Below are positions 8,320 to 17,232 of a stretch of DNA of 35,992 nt, piece by piece (position 1 is the stretch's first letter; each line of letters opens with the position of its first letter). This DNA comes from an uncultured Prevotellaceae bacterium (GTDB lineage: Bacteria; Bacteroidota; Bacteroidia; Bacteroidales; Bacteroidaceae): contig CAMOKH010000108.1 of assembly GCA_946617675.1 (NCBI GenBank), positions 1-35,992 of the forward strand, written 5' to 3'. A model generated the notes under the pieces. The model ran no database searches. It saw only the letters and a list, made by a program, of their open reading frames with translations, and was not told the origin of the DNA. The position numbers and the translations under genes are program-made.

Positions 8320-8623
8320 TAGTAGCGAAACATAGGAAACAACCCGCACTTCACGCACTTCCAGCACCTGACTCCGCCGCGAGAGGTGGCGGAAGGCGCG
8401 CGAAAGGCGGCGCGCCACGATGTTCCCACGGCGCGGGACAATTGTTCCACGGCGCGGAATAATTATTCACCGCCCGTGAATATCGGCCGCGGCGGCCGGG
8501 TGCAGGTTCGGGTGGCGGTTGGTTGGCGGCAGTCGGGGGTTGGCGGCGGCGTAACCGTCTGACGGTGAGGGCGTAGTGCGGGAAGTGAGGGAAGTGCGGG
8601 GTAATACCTGCAATTAGCAACTA
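8320..8623. repeat. Structured intergenic repeat, element A (diverged copy of element B)
   Basis: This fills most of the 438-base gene-free stretch 8190-8627 between the receptor gene start and the UPF0126 gene stop; the remaining 130 bases (8190-8319) are AT-rich with no clear promoter or gene. Outer ends are imperfect inverted repeats: TAGTAGCGAA (8320-8329) against TTAGCAACTA (8614-8623), 8 of 10 matching. Inside lie subterminal arms at 8343-8369 and 8574-8600 that are inverted copies of each other (22 of the first 25 positions), each built from repeats of a 9-base GCACTTCnn unit. The centre holds the three-dyad array at 8424-8480. The right end is 4 bases from the stop of the upstream minus-strand gene. 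Function unknown. Confidence 0.75.
8424..8480. repeat. Three 15-bp dyads at exact 21-bp spacing (element A core)
   Basis: The units TCCCACGGCGCGGGA (8424), TTCCACGGCGCGGAA (8445) and TTCACCGCCCGTGAA (8466) are each inverted repeats around a 3-base centre and are separated by six-base AT-rich spacers CAATTG and TAATTA. Changes at dyad positions 2/14 (unit 1) and 4/12 (unit 3) are matched on both sides of the dyad. Confidence 0.85.
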
Positions 8624-8627
8624 AACA

Positions 8628-9251
8628 TCAACGGTCAGTCTCGCTCTTCAGCGTGGGCAGCGTCAGGTGGTAGCGCACGGCCAGGAAACGGATGACGCAG
8701 GTGGTGAGAAACGAGACGATTGCCGTCACCTCGACGGCAAAGCCCGCCTCGGCCAGCAGCCAGTAGACCATGCCGCCGACGACGCACGCCATGGCGTAGA
8801 TCTCGCGGTGGAAGATGACCGGCTCGTTGTTGAGCAGTACGTCGCGGATGACACCGCCGGCCGAACCGGTGATACAACCCATGATGATGGCCACCCAGAA
8901 GGGCTGACCGAAGGCCAGCGACTTCTGTATGCCGGCAATGGTGAACAGGGCCAGCCCCAAGGTGTCGAAGACGAACCAGGCATTCTTCAGCGGCTCCATC
9001 CACCGGCCGAAGAAGACGACGGTGAGCAGGGCGGCGGCCGTACATATCATATAAATAGGTGTAGTCATCCAGAACGGCGTGGTGCCGAGCATGACGTCGC
9101 GGATGGTACCGCCACCGATGGCGACGGCTATGCCGCAGACGTAGCCGCCGAACCAGTCGAAATGCTTGGCAGCCGCATGACGGATGCCGGAAATGGCAAA
9201 GGCAAAGGTGCCCAACAGTTCTATAATACTTATAATAATGTCTTGCTCCAT
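8628..9251 (-). CDS. UPF0126/TRIC-type membrane protein (YicG/YadS family)
   Basis: A 207-residue protein with about seven membrane segments. It contains the two family repeats, each with a glycine motif followed by IRDV: GGGTIRDVMLGTTPFW in the first half and GGVIRDVLLNNEPVIF in the second. This is the UPF0126 family, bacterial relatives of TRIC cation channels; glycine transport has also been proposed for relatives. Starting at the ATG 9249-9251 gives MEQDIIISIIELLGTFAFA, the usual N-terminus. The frame runs open further up to 9368 but inside rarA. The gene begins 13 bases after the rarA stop and is probably co-transcribed with it. Confidence 0.9.
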   Translation of the reverse strand: MEQDIIISIIELLGTFAFAISGIRHAAAKHFDWFGGYVCGIAVAIGGGTIRDVMLGTTPFWMTTPIYMICTAAALLTVVFFGRWMEPLKNAWFVFDTLGLALFTIAGIQKSLAFGQPFWVAIIMGCITGSAGGVIRDVLLNNEPVIFHREIYAMACVVGGMVYWLLAEAGFAVEVTAIVSFLTTCVIRFLAVRYHLTLPTLKSETDR

Positions 9252-9264
9252 GATTCTCGGTCGG

Positions 9265-10536
9265 TTACTCCTTATAACGCTCGCCCCAGTAGGCCACCAT
9301 CCGTTCGTAGAGCTTCTGCTCTGACGGCGACTGCTGGGCATGCCAAAGCCGCTCTCCGGTAAGTGCATCGGGAAGATACTGCTGAGGCGTGAAGTGGCCG
9401 GGGTAGTCGTGCGGATACTTATAGCCGTCGTGGTAGCCCAGGTCCTTCATGAGCTGCGTCGGCGCATTGCGGATAGGCAGCGGGACGGGCTGGTTTCCCG
9501 TGCGGCGAACGAGGTCGAGGGCGGCATCGATGCCGAGATAGGCCGAATTGCTCTTAGGCGAGGTGGCTAAGTAGACGGTGGCCTCGGCAAGGGGGATGCG
9601 CCCCTCGGGCCACCCAATCTTCTGGACGACGTCGAAGGCGGTGTTGGCCAGCAACAGGGCGTTCGGGTTGGCAAGTCCGATGTCCTCGGCGGCTGAGATG
9701 ACGAGGCGACGGGCAATGAACTTAGGGTCTTCGCCGCCCTCAATCATGCGGGCCAGCCAGTAGAGGGCAGCATCAGGGTCGCTGCCGCGGATGGACTTGA
9801 TGAAGGCCGAGATGATGTCGTAGTGCATCTCGCCGTCCTTGTCGTAGGCCAGCGGATTCTGCTGCAGACGTGCTACGACGAGCTCATCGGTGATGACGAC
9901 GTCGGCCGACTCTGCCTCGACGACGAGCTCAAGGATGTTGAGCAGCTTGCGGGCATCGCCGCCGCTGAAGCGTAGCAGGGCGTCGGTCTGACGGAGTTCG
10001 ATGTGGCGCTCGCGCAGCACGACGTCGGTAGTGACGGCACGATGGAGCAGCTGCAGCAGGTCGTCCTTCTCGAGCGGCTTGAGCACATAGAGCTGGCAGC
10101 GCGAAAGCAAGGGCCGTATGACCTCGAACGAAGGGTTCTCGGTCGTGGCACCGATGAGGGTGACGATGCCCCGCTCGACGGCCCCCAGGAGGGAGTCCTG
10201 CTGGGATTTCGAGAAACGGTGAATCTCGTCGATAAAGAGTATCGGCGACGCCTCGTTGAAGAAGCGCCCCTTCTGGGCCTTCTCGATGACGTCGCGCACA
10301 TCCTTCACGCCGCTGGTGACGGCCGACAGCGTGTAGAACGGCGTCTCAAGACGGTTGGCAATAATCTGGGCCAGCGTCGTCTTGCCGACCCCCGGCGGGC
10401 CCCAGAGTATAAACGACGACACACGGCCAGCGTCGATCATTCGGCGCAGTACGGCCCCCTCGCCCACCAAATGGCGCTGCCCGATATAGTCGTCGAGCGT
10501 GCGGGGCCGCATTCTTTCAGCTAACGGTTGTGACAT
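9265..10536 (-). CDS. rarA: RarA/MgsA replication-associated recombination AAA ATPase
   Basis: A 423-residue clamp-loader-like ATPase that acts at stalled replication forks, working with SSB and RecA-type repair. It starts MSQPLAERMRPRTLDDYIGQ, the family N-terminus. Walker A is GPPGVGKT at residues 46-53 and Walker B is ILFIDEIHRF; the SRC motif appears in LLSRCQLYVLKPL. The C-terminal tetramerisation and MgsA part contains DPDAALYWLARMIEGGEDP and YPHDYPGHFTPQQYLPD. The open frame reaches 10611 but would cross the promoter; the ATG at 10534-10536 is preferred. It is followed 13 bases later by the UPF0126 gene and is divergent from purC. Confidence 0.95.
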   Translation of the reverse strand: MSQPLAERMRPRTLDDYIGQRHLVGEGAVLRRMIDAGRVSSFILWGPPGVGKTTLAQIIANRLETPFYTLSAVTSGVKDVRDVIEKAQKGRFFNEASPILFIDEIHRFSKSQQDSLLGAVERGIVTLIGATTENPSFEVIRPLLSRCQLYVLKPLEKDDLLQLLHRAVTTDVVLRERHIELRQTDALLRFSGGDARKLLNILELVVEAESADVVITDELVVARLQQNPLAYDKDGEMHYDIISAFIKSIRGSDPDAALYWLARMIEGGEDPKFIARRLVISAAEDIGLANPNALLLANTAFDVVQKIGWPEGRIPLAEATVYLATSPKSNSAYLGIDAALDLVRRTGNQPVPLPIRNAPTQLMKDLGYHDGYKYPHDYPGHFTPQQYLPDALTGERLWHAQQSPSEQKLYERMVAYWGERYKE

Positions 10537-10545
10537 AATCGGCAG

Positions 10546-10553
10546 CAAAGTTA
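10546..10553 (-). promoter_or_regulatory. -7 box TAACTTTG for rarA
   Basis: On the minus strand TAACTTTG ends only 9 bases before the rarA ATG. If transcription starts a few bases after the box, as is usual for this promoter class, the mRNA leader would be very short. Confidence 0.6.
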
Positions 10554-10596
10554 CGATTTTTTTCTGATAACCGTAGCTGTTTCCGAATATTTTTCG

Positions 10597-10604
10597 TAAC
10601 TTTG
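10597..10604 (+). promoter_or_regulatory. -7 box TAACTTTG for the purC operon
   Basis: TAACTTTG lies 29 bases before the purC ATG and diverges from the rarA box at 10546-10553. It is the only promoter-like site I see for the purC-menG-aroE-purM-prfA-pyrF run. Confidence 0.65.
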
Positions 10605-10633
10605 CAGGCAAAAATCAAAATGACTAAAGAATT

Positions 10634-11584
10634 ATGGCAAAAGCATTGACAAAGACAGCGTTCCACTTCGATGGACAGAAGAGCGTTTACCACGGAAAAG
10701 TGCGTGACGTGTACAACATTAACGACGACCTGATGGTGATGGTAGCCACCGACCGTATTTCGGCCTTCGACGTGGTGCTGCCCAAGGGCATTCCCTTCAA
10801 GGGGCAGGTGCTCAACCAGATTGCTGCCAAGTTTCTGGACGCCACGGCAGACATCTGTCCGAACTGGAAGCTGGCAACGCCCGACCCGATGGTCACCGTC
10901 GGTCTGAAGTGCGAGGGCTTCAGGGTCGAGATGATTATCCGCTCGATACTGACCGGCTCGGCCTGGCGCGAGTATAAGAATGGTGCCAGGACGCTCTGCG
11001 GCGTACGTCTGCCCGACGGCATGAAGGAGAACGAGCGGTTCCCCGAGCCCATCATCACCCCGACGACGAAAGCCGACGAGGGTCACGACATGAACATCTC
11101 ACGCGAGGAAATCATTGCCCAGGGACTCGTCTCGGCTGAGGACTACGCCGTGATGGAGGATTACACCCGCCGCATCTTTGCCCGCGGACAGGAGATTGCT
11201 GCCAAGCGCGGCCTGATTCTCGTCGACACGAAGTACGAGTTCGGCAAGCGCGACGGCAAGGTGTATCTCATCGACGAGATTCACACCCCCGACTCCAGCC
11301 GCTACTTCTATGCCGACGGCTACGAGGAGAAGCTGGCCAAGGGCGAGCCGCAGCGCCAGCTCTCGAAGGAGTTCGTGCGCCAGTGGCTCATTGAGCACGA
11401 CTTTATGAACGAGCCGGGCCAGGTGATGCCCGAGATTACCGATGAGTACGCCGAGAGCGTCGCCGAACGCTACATCGAGCTCTACGAGCACATCGTGGGC
11501 GAGCCGTTCAACAAGGCTGCCGAGGAAGGCGACATCGCCGCCAGAATCGAGAAGAACGTCAGCGACTGGCTGAAAACACGATAA
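10634..11584 (+). CDS. purC: PurC: SAICAR synthetase
   Basis: A 316-residue phosphoribosylaminoimidazole-succinocarboxamide synthase, which joins aspartate to CAIR with ATP in purine synthesis. Visible motifs are the N-terminal GKVRDVYNI glycine loop, [13 protein letters not shown], the LTGSAWREY segment, [11 protein letters not shown] and [13 protein letters not shown], which is the SAICAR synthetase signature. The length fits the longer, yeast-like class rather than the roughly 240-residue E. coli form. An ATG 13 bases upstream is out of frame. It is the first gene of a six-gene plus-strand run. Confidence 0.96.
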   Translation: MAKALTKTAFHFDGQKSVYHGKVRDVYNINDDLMVMVATDRISAFDVVLPKGIPFKGQVLNQIAAKFLDATADICPNWKLATPDPMVTVGLKCEGFRVEMIIRSILTGSAWREYKNGARTLCGVRLPDGMKENERFPEPIITPTTKADEGHDMNISREEIIAQGLVSAEDYAVMEDYTRRIFARGQEIAAKRGLILVDTKYEFGKRDGKVYLIDEIHTPDSSRYFYADGYEEKLAKGEPQRQLSKEFVRQWLIEHDFMNEPGQVMPEITDEYAESVAERYIELYEHIVGEPFNKAAEEGDIAARIEKNVSDWLKTR

Positions 11585-11603
11585 CCCCACACACTGACAG
11601 CAC

Positions 11604-12338
11604 ATGAGCTACCAACAGGAGGCGATAAAGCCCTACAACAGCGGCGACAAGGCGGCGCAGGTGGAACAGATGTTCGACAACATTGCTCCCGCCTACGACC
11701 TGCTGAACCACCGGCTCTCGTGGGACATTGACCGCGGATGGCGGCGCAAGGCCATCAGTCAGCTGGTGCCCTTCAACCCGAAGACGGTGCTCGACATCGC
11801 AACGGGTACGGGCGACTTCGCCATCCTGGCAGCGCAGATGCTGAAACCCCAGCGGCTCGTGGGCGCCGACATCAGCGAGGGGATGATGCAGATAGGCCGC
11901 GAGAAGGTGAAGAAGGCCGGACTTGAGGACGTCATCACCTTCGAGCGCGAAGACTGCCTGAACCTGAGCTACCCCGACGGCTCGTTCGACGCCGTCACCG
12001 CCGCCTTCGGCATACGCAACTTTGCCGACCTCGACCGCGGACTCAGCGAGATGTGCCGCGTGCTGAAGCCCGGAGGCCACCTGAGCATCGCCGAACTGAC
12101 GACGCCTACGCGATTCCCCATGAAGCAGCTCTTCAGCATCTACTCTCACACGGTGCTGCCCCTCTATGGACGGCTCATCAGCCACGACACCAGCGCCTAC
12201 AGCTACCTGACACAGACCATCGAGGCATTCCCGCAGGGCGAGCGCATGATGGACATTCTACGCAAGGCCGGATTCAGCGAGACCCGCTTCAAACGACTCA
12301 CCTTCGGCATCTGCACGATGTACTTTGCAACAAAATAA
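11604..12338 (+). CDS. menG: MenG/UbiE demethylmenaquinone C-methyltransferase
   Basis: A 244-residue SAM-dependent methyltransferase that makes menaquinone from demethylmenaquinone. Motif I is [16 protein letters not shown]; the UbiE signatures are [20 protein letters not shown] near the start and [18 protein letters not shown] later. The name menG is preferred over ubiE because Bacteroidetes use menaquinone only. It lies 19 bases after purC and 6 bases before aroE. Confidence 0.94.
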   Translation: MSYQQEAIKPYNSGDKAAQVEQMFDNIAPAYDLLNHRLSWDIDRGWRRKAISQLVPFNPKTVLDIATGTGDFAILAAQMLKPQRLVGADISEGMMQIGREKVKKAGLEDVITFEREDCLNLSYPDGSFDAVTAAFGIRNFADLDRGLSEMCRVLKPGGHLSIAELTTPTRFPMKQLFSIYSHTVLPLYGRLISHDTSAYSYLTQTIEAFPQGERMMDILRKAGFSETRFKRLTFGICTMYFATK

Positions 12339-12344
12339 ACAAAC

Positions 12345-13088
12345 ATGGATAAATACGGACTTATAGGCTACCCGTTGGGACACTCGTTCTCAATCAGCTA
12401 CTTCAACGACAAGTTTGCCGACGAGGGCATCAACGCCAAGTACGAGAACTTCGAAATATCGAGCATCGACCAGCTGCAGGAGGTGCTCGACAAGAACCCT
12501 AACCTGCGCGGACTCAACGTGACCATACCCTATAAGGAAAAGGTGATGGAGTTTCTCGACAGCATCACCCCCGAGGCGCAGGCCATCGGAGCGGTGAACG
12601 TCATTCGCGTCAGCCACGAGGGCAAGAAAACCCGGCTGAAGGGGTACAACAGCGACGTCATCGGATTTACGAAGAGTATCGAGCCGATGCTCGACAGCCA
12701 CTGGCACAAGAAGGCGCTCATCCTGGGAACGGGCGGAGCCTCGAAGGCCATCAACTACGGACTGAAGTCGCTGGGCATGGAGACGGTCTACGTCAGCCGC
12801 TACCAGCGGCCGGGCACGATACAGTATGAGAACATCACGCCTGAGGTGGTTCGCGAGTACAACGTCATCGTCAACTGTACGCCCTTAGGCATGTACCCCC
12901 ACACCGAGGAGTGCCCGCAGCTGCCCTATGAGGCCATGGACCACCACACGATTCTCTACGACCTGATATACAACCCCGACGAGACGCTCTTCATCAAACG
13001 CGGCCGCGAACAGGGCGCCGAGGTGAAGAACGGTCTCGAAATGCTACTGCTCCAGGCGTTCGCCTCGTGGGAGTTCTGGCATGAGTAA
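12345..13088 (+). CDS. aroE: AroE: shikimate dehydrogenase
   Basis: A 247-residue NADP-dependent enzyme that reduces 3-dehydroshikimate to shikimate. It has the substrate-binding GYPLGHSFS loop, the catalytic lysine K64 in NVTIPYKEKV, the catalytic aspartate in GYNSDVIGF, and the dinucleotide loop ILGTGGASKA, followed by NCTPLGMYP. The length is a little shorter than E. coli AroE. It is separated from purM by 66 bases carrying a heptamer repeat. Confidence 0.95.
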   Translation: MDKYGLIGYPLGHSFSISYFNDKFADEGINAKYENFEISSIDQLQEVLDKNPNLRGLNVTIPYKEKVMEFLDSITPEAQAIGAVNVIRVSHEGKKTRLKGYNSDVIGFTKSIEPMLDSHWHKKALILGTGGASKAINYGLKSLGMETVYVSRYQRPGTIQYENITPEVVREYNVIVNCTPLGMYPHTEECPQLPYEAMDHHTILYDLIYNPDETLFIKRGREQGAEVKNGLEMLLLQAFASWEFWHE

Positions 13089-13103
13089 CCCCCGGTTCCC
13101 GTT

Positions 13104-13152
13104 GGGAGTGTGAAGTGTGGAGTGAAAAGTGATAAGTGAAAAGTGAAAAGTG
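13104..13152 (+). repeat. Heptanucleotide tandem array, 7 units, before purM
   Basis: Seven consecutive heptamers of the form NNNAGTG run from GGGAGTG through TGAAGTG, TGGAGTG, AAAAGTG, ATAAGTG to two AAAAGTG copies. The array ends 2 bases before the purM ATG and also supplies an in-frame GTG at 13143. Confidence 0.85.
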
Positions 13153-13154
13153 AA

Positions 13155-14336
13155 ATGAGTAACAACAGATACATGCAGCGGGGCGTATCGGCCGCCAAAG
13201 AGGACGTACACGCTGCGATAAAAAACATCGACAAGGGGCTCTATCCGCAGGCTTTCTGCAAGATTATTCCCGACATTCTGGGCGGCGACCCTGAGTATTG
13301 CAACATCATGCACGCCGACGGCGCAGGCACGAAGTCGTCGCTGGCCTATATGTACTGGCGAGAGACGGGCGACCTCAGCGTCTGGCGTGGTATTGCCCAG
13401 GATGCCGTAGTGATGAACACCGACGACCTGCTCTGCGTCGGCGCTACTGACAACATCCTCGTCTCGTCGACCATCGGGCGCAACAAGATGCTCGTTCCCG
13501 GCGAGGTCATCTCGGCCATCATCAACGGCACCGACGAGCTGCTCAGCGAACTGCGGCAGATGGGCATCGGCATCTGGCCTACAGGCGGCGAGACGGCCGA
13601 CGTGGGCGACCTCGTGCGCACCGTCATCGTCGACTCGACAGTGACCTGCCGTATGCGCCGCGCCGACGTCATCGACAATGCCAACATCCGCCCCGGCGAC
13701 GTCATCGTCGGTCTCTCCTCCACGGGACAGGCCACTTACGAGCACCGCTACAACGGCGGCATGGGCAGCAACGGCCTGACGTCGGCACGCCACGACGTCT
13801 TTGCCAAGTACCTGGCCGAGCGCTACCCCGAGAGCTATGACCACGCCGTACCTGACGAACTGGTGTATAGCGGCAAGTACAAGCTGACAGCCCCCCTTCC
13901 TGACCCCGATGGGGCAGTAATTGGGACCGACATGGGCCAGCTGGTGCTCTCGCCCACCCGCACCTACGCTCCCGTCATCAAACGCCTGCTCGACGAGCTG
14001 CGCCCCGAGATTCACGGCATGGTACACTGCACGGGCGGTGCCCAGACCAAGGTGCTCCACTTCGTCGGCGACAACTGCCGCGTGGTAAAGGACAACATGT
14101 TCGCCGTGCCGCCACTGTTCAAGGCCATCCACGACTGCTCAGGCACCGACTGGAAGGAGATGTACCAGGTGTTCAACATGGGTCACCGCATGGAAATCTA
14201 CGTCCGCCCGGAGGTGGCCGAGAAGGTCATCGCCATCTCGCGCTCGTTCAACATCGACGCCCAGGTCGTAGGTCATATCGAAGAGGGGCCGAAGAGCCTC
14301 ACCATAAAATCAGAATTTGGAGAATTCAATTATTGA
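13155..14336 (+). CDS. purM: PurM: phosphoribosylformylglycinamidine cyclo-ligase (AIR synthetase)
   Basis: A 393-residue enzyme that closes FGAM to AIR with ATP in purine synthesis. It starts MSNNRYMQRGVSAAKEDVHA, the usual start of the longer Bacteroidetes PurM. Further marks are HADGAGTKSSLAYMY, the AIR-synthase core VMNTDDLLCVGATDNILVSS, the glycine-rich PTGGETADVGD, and GDVIVGLSSTGQATYEHRYN. A GTG four codons upstream (13143) is in frame but is part of the heptamer array, so the ATG at 13155 is chosen. The stop overlaps the prfA start as TGATG. Confidence 0.95.
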   Translation: MSNNRYMQRGVSAAKEDVHAAIKNIDKGLYPQAFCKIIPDILGGDPEYCNIMHADGAGTKSSLAYMYWRETGDLSVWRGIAQDAVVMNTDDLLCVGATDNILVSSTIGRNKMLVPGEVISAIINGTDELLSELRQMGIGIWPTGGETADVGDLVRTVIVDSTVTCRMRRADVIDNANIRPGDVIVGLSSTGQATYEHRYNGGMGSNGLTSARHDVFAKYLAERYPESYDHAVPDELVYSGKYKLTAPLPDPDGAVIGTDMGQLVLSPTRTYAPVIKRLLDELRPEIHGMVHCTGGAQTKVLHFVGDNCRVVKDNMFAVPPLFKAIHDCSGTDWKEMYQVFNMGHRMEIYVRPEVAEKVIAISRSFNIDAQVVGHIEEGPKSLTIKSEFGEFNY

Positions 14337-15445
14337 TGGAGAACAACAGCATACTACAGAAGCTCGACGGCCTGGAGGCCCGCTTCGAGGAGGTGTCGAC
14401 CCTCATCACCGACCCCGACGTCATCAGCGACCAGCAACGCTTCGTGAAACTGACCAAAGAGTACAAGGATCTGGGCGACATCATGGATGCCCGCAAGCGC
14501 TACATCGCCTGTCTGAACGGCATCCGCGAGGCCAAGGACATCCTGGCCAACGAGGACGACCCCGAGATGAAGGAGATGGCCCGTGAGGAACTCTCGGCCA
14601 ACGAGGCTCTGCAGCCCAAGTTGGAGGAGGAAATCAAGATTGCCCTCATACCTAAAGACCCCGAGGACGCCAAGAACGTGCAGATGGAGATTCGCGCCGG
14701 AACGGGTGGCGACGAGGCCTGCCTCTTTGCCGGCGACCTGTTCAAGATGTACAAGAGCTACTGCGACTCGCGCGGCTGGCAGCTCTCGATTACCAGCGTC
14801 AGCGAGGGTGCCGTCGGCGGCTATAAGGAAATCGACTTCGCCGTCAGCGGTGCCGACGTCTACGGTACGCTGAAGTACGAGTCGGGCGTCCACCGCGTGC
14901 AGCGTGTGCCCGCCACCGAGACTCAGGGCCGCATGCACACCTCGGCAGCCACCGTCGCCGTACTTCCTGAGGCCGACAAGTTCGAGGTCCACGTCAACGA
15001 AGGCGAAATCAAGTGGGACACCTTCCGCTCGAGCGGAGCCGGTGGTCAGAACGTCAACAAGGTGGAGTCAGGCGTCCGTCTGCGCTATATGTGGAAGAAC
15101 CCCAATACGGGCGAGACCGAGGAGATACTCATCGAGTGTACCGAGACCCGCGACCAGCCTAAGAACAAGGAGCGCGCACTCTCGCGGCTCTATACCTTTA
15201 TATATGATAAGGAGCACCAGAAGTATATGGACGACATCGCCTCGCGCCGCAAGAGTCTCGTCTCTACCGGCGACCGCTCGGCCAAGATCCGCACCTACAA
15301 CTTCCCGCAAGGCCGCGTCACCGACCACCGCATAGGCTTCACCACCCACGACCTGCAGGGCTTCCTCGGCGGCGACATACAGCCGATGATCGATGCCCTG
15401 ACCGTGGCCGAAAATGCAGAACGAATGAAAGAATCAGAATTATGA
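14336..15445 (+). CDS. prfA: PrfA: peptide chain release factor 1
   Basis: A 369-residue class I release factor that reads UAA and UAG and triggers peptide release. The GGQ motif that enters the peptidyl-transferase centre is at residues 236-238 in [18 protein letters not shown]. The [20 protein letters not shown] segment carries the PAT anticodon-like tripeptide of RF1, which separates it from RF2. I take the ATG at 14336, which overlaps the purM TGA as TGATG and implies translational coupling; a TTG one codon earlier is less likely. The end overlaps pyrF by four bases (ATGA). Confidence 0.96.
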   Translation: MENNSILQKLDGLEARFEEVSTLITDPDVISDQQRFVKLTKEYKDLGDIMDARKRYIACLNGIREAKDILANEDDPEMKEMAREELSANEALQPKLEEEIKIALIPKDPEDAKNVQMEIRAGTGGDEACLFAGDLFKMYKSYCDSRGWQLSITSVSEGAVGGYKEIDFAVSGADVYGTLKYESGVHRVQRVPATETQGRMHTSAATVAVLPEADKFEVHVNEGEIKWDTFRSSGAGGQNVNKVESGVRLRYMWKNPNTGETEEILIECTETRDQPKNKERALSRLYTFIYDKEHQKYMDDIASRRKSLVSTGDRSAKIRTYNFPQGRVTDHRIGFTTHDLQGFLGGDIQPMIDALTVAENAERMKESEL

Positions 15446-16311
15446 CCAGAAAAGAACTTATACAGCAAATCAGCGAGAAACAGTCGTTTCTCTGCGTTGG
15501 GCTCGACCCCGACATCAACAAGATTCCGCAAGTACTGAAGGACCAGATAAATGCGAAATTCGACAACGAGAACACCGCGCTCGCCGCCACGCTCTTCTCC
15601 TTCTGCTCGGCCATTGCCGACGCCACAGCCCCCTACTCTGTGGCCTTCAAGCCCAACCTGGCCTTCTTCGAGGCCTACGGGCAGGCTGGCTACAAGGCCT
15701 ACGAGTCGCTCGTCTTCTACCTGCGCCAGCATCACCCCCACCACTTCATCATTGCCGACGCCAAGCGCGGCGACATCGGCAACACCAGCGCCATGTACGC
15801 CCGCAGCTTCTTTGAGGGCATCGCCGAGGTCGACGCCCTGACCGTGGCACCCTACATGGGCGAAGACTCCGTCAAGCCGTTCCTCGGCTACGAAGGCAAG
15901 TGGGTGGTTCTGCTGGCACTGACCAGCAACAAGGGCTCGCACGACTTCCAGCTGACGGAGTCGCCCGACGGTGAGCGGCTGTTCGAGAAGGTGCTCAGGC
16001 GCAGCCAGCAGTGGGCCACCGACGAACAGATGATGTACGTCGTCGGCGCCACCCAGGGCCAGATGTTCGAGGACGTCCGCCGCCTGGCCCCCACCCACTT
16101 CCTGCTCGTCCCCGGCGTAGGTGCCCAGGGCGGTTCGCTGCAGGAGGTCTGCCGTTACGGCATGAACCGCGACTGCGGCCTGCTGGTGAACTCCAGCCGC
16201 GGCATCATCTACGCCTCGGGCGAGGCCGACTTTGCCGACGCGGCAGCCCAGAAAGCCCGCGAGTTGCAGGAGCAGATGAAGACAGAGTTGCAGCGCAAGC
16301 CACTTTTTTAG
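15442..16311 (+). CDS. pyrF: PyrF: orotidine 5'-phosphate decarboxylase (type 2)
   Basis: A 289-residue enzyme that converts OMP to UMP. The long type-2 form is shown by its length and by [14 protein letters not shown] near the start, [12 protein letters not shown], and the active-site [17 protein letters not shown] with the catalytic K108. [10 protein letters not shown] and [10 protein letters not shown] form the phosphate site. It overlaps prfA by ATGA and is the last gene of the purC run. Its stop is followed by 85 bases before the next gene, which has its own promoter. Confidence 0.96.
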   Translation: MTRKELIQQISEKQSFLCVGLDPDINKIPQVLKDQINAKFDNENTALAATLFSFCSAIADATAPYSVAFKPNLAFFEAYGQAGYKAYESLVFYLRQHHPHHFIIADAKRGDIGNTSAMYARSFFEGIAEVDALTVAPYMGEDSVKPFLGYEGKWVVLLALTSNKGSHDFQLTESPDGERLFEKVLRRSQQWATDEQMMYVVGATQGQMFEDVRRLAPTHFLLVPGVGAQGGSLQEVCRYGMNRDCGLLVNSSRGIIYASGEADFADAAAQKARELQEQMKTELQRKPLF

Positions 16312-16364
16312 CTTCGAACCATAAAATAATTGCCCAAAAACTTGTAAAACACAAATTATCTGCT

Positions 16365-16372
16365 TATTTTTG
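16365..16372 (+). promoter_or_regulatory. -7 box TATTTTTG for the acidic-tail protein gene
   Basis: TATTTTTG fits TAnnTTTG; a TTG at 16342-16344 is 20 bases upstream and could be the -33 element. The ATG follows 24 bases later. Confidence 0.55.
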
Positions 16373-16396
16373 CAGACGAAATAAAACACAAGAAAC

Positions 16397-17215
16397 ATGG
16401 CAAAGGAAAAAGAAGAAAAAAATGCGCTGACACTCAAAGCATTGACAAAAAGCAGTGTGTGGGACATTCAGGAGAACGACGTCTTCCGACTTTGGGAGAG
16501 CTCCGACAAGGATGCCGACGTGCGAGAGAACATCAGGCACTATCAGGACATCCTGCGCAGCGCATTCATGATTGAGGTGCTGAAGGACGACTCGAAGGCC
16601 GTCAGGGCTTCCTACGAGAAGCAGGGCTACAAAGTGGGCCAGGTGAAGCTCGGCGAGAGTGCCAAGGTGACCTGGGCCCTGAAGAAGCGCCCCATCGTCA
16701 GGGTCACTGACCTGACCTACGAGAACATACGCCACATCTCGGCTGCCAAGCTCGTCGAGGTGCTCGACCGCAACTTCGGCGGTGGCTGGGACTCGCTGTC
16801 GCAGAGCATCAAGGACATCATTGAGAGTGGCTTCGACATCTCGACGACGACACTGCCCAAAGACCGTCTGCACAAGAAGGGCGGCATGTACGAAAAGAAG
16901 GTTGCCGACGGCTACGACGTGCTCGAGGTCGAGAAGGGCTCATGGGTAGAGGCCATCTTTGCCAAGCTGAAGCCCGAGGCCGAGAAGCCCCGCATGAAGT
17001 TCCCGTCGCCCGACAGCGACGACGAAGACCTTGACAACGAGGACGACGACGTCGAGATTGAGGACAACTACAACAAGCCCGACGAGGACGACATCGAGAT
17101 TGAAGACCCTGCCGACGACGACATCACCGAGGACAACTACTCGACGATGATGGACCTCGGCGGCGACGACGATGAAATCACGGCCGACAGCCTTGAGGAC
17201 TACGCCGACGAGTAG
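16397..17215 (+). CDS. Unrecognised protein with a long acidic C-terminal tail
   Basis: A 272-residue protein without signal peptide or membrane segment. The first 195 residues are a charged, apparently folded region starting MAKEKEEKNALTLKALTKSS and containing VWDIQENDVFRLW and a Trp-rich GGGWDSLSQSIKDIIESGF. The last 65 or so residues are almost all Asp, Glu, Asn and a few Tyr, with repeated phrases EDNYNKPDEDDIEIED and EDNYSTMMDLGGDDD. I know no named family that fits; it looks like a conserved hypothetical of Bacteroidales. It has its own promoter after the purC operon and converges on maf with 17 bases between stops. The acidic tail could bind basic proteins or ribosomal components; that is a guess. 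Confidence 0.8.
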   Translation: MAKEKEEKNALTLKALTKSSVWDIQENDVFRLWESSDKDADVRENIRHYQDILRSAFMIEVLKDDSKAVRASYEKQGYKVGQVKLGESAKVTWALKKRPIVRVTDLTYENIRHISAAKLVEVLDRNFGGGWDSLSQSIKDIIESGFDISTTTLPKDRLHKKGGMYEKKVADGYDVLEVEKGSWVEAIFAKLKPEAEKPRMKFPSPDSDDEDLDNEDDDVEIEDNYNKPDEDDIEIEDPADDDITEDNYSTMMDLGGDDDEITADSLEDYADE

Positions 17216-17232
17216 TCGTTAAGGGACACGAG

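Noticed and set aside
8351..8620. An 89-codon minus-strand frame over element A
   Set aside because: It lies within the inverted repeat arms and dyads, has a biased Pro/Arg composition and no counterpart in element B.
9252..9368. N-terminal extension of the UPF0126 frame
   Set aside because: It lies in the rarA coding region, and the family N-terminus starts at MEQDIII.
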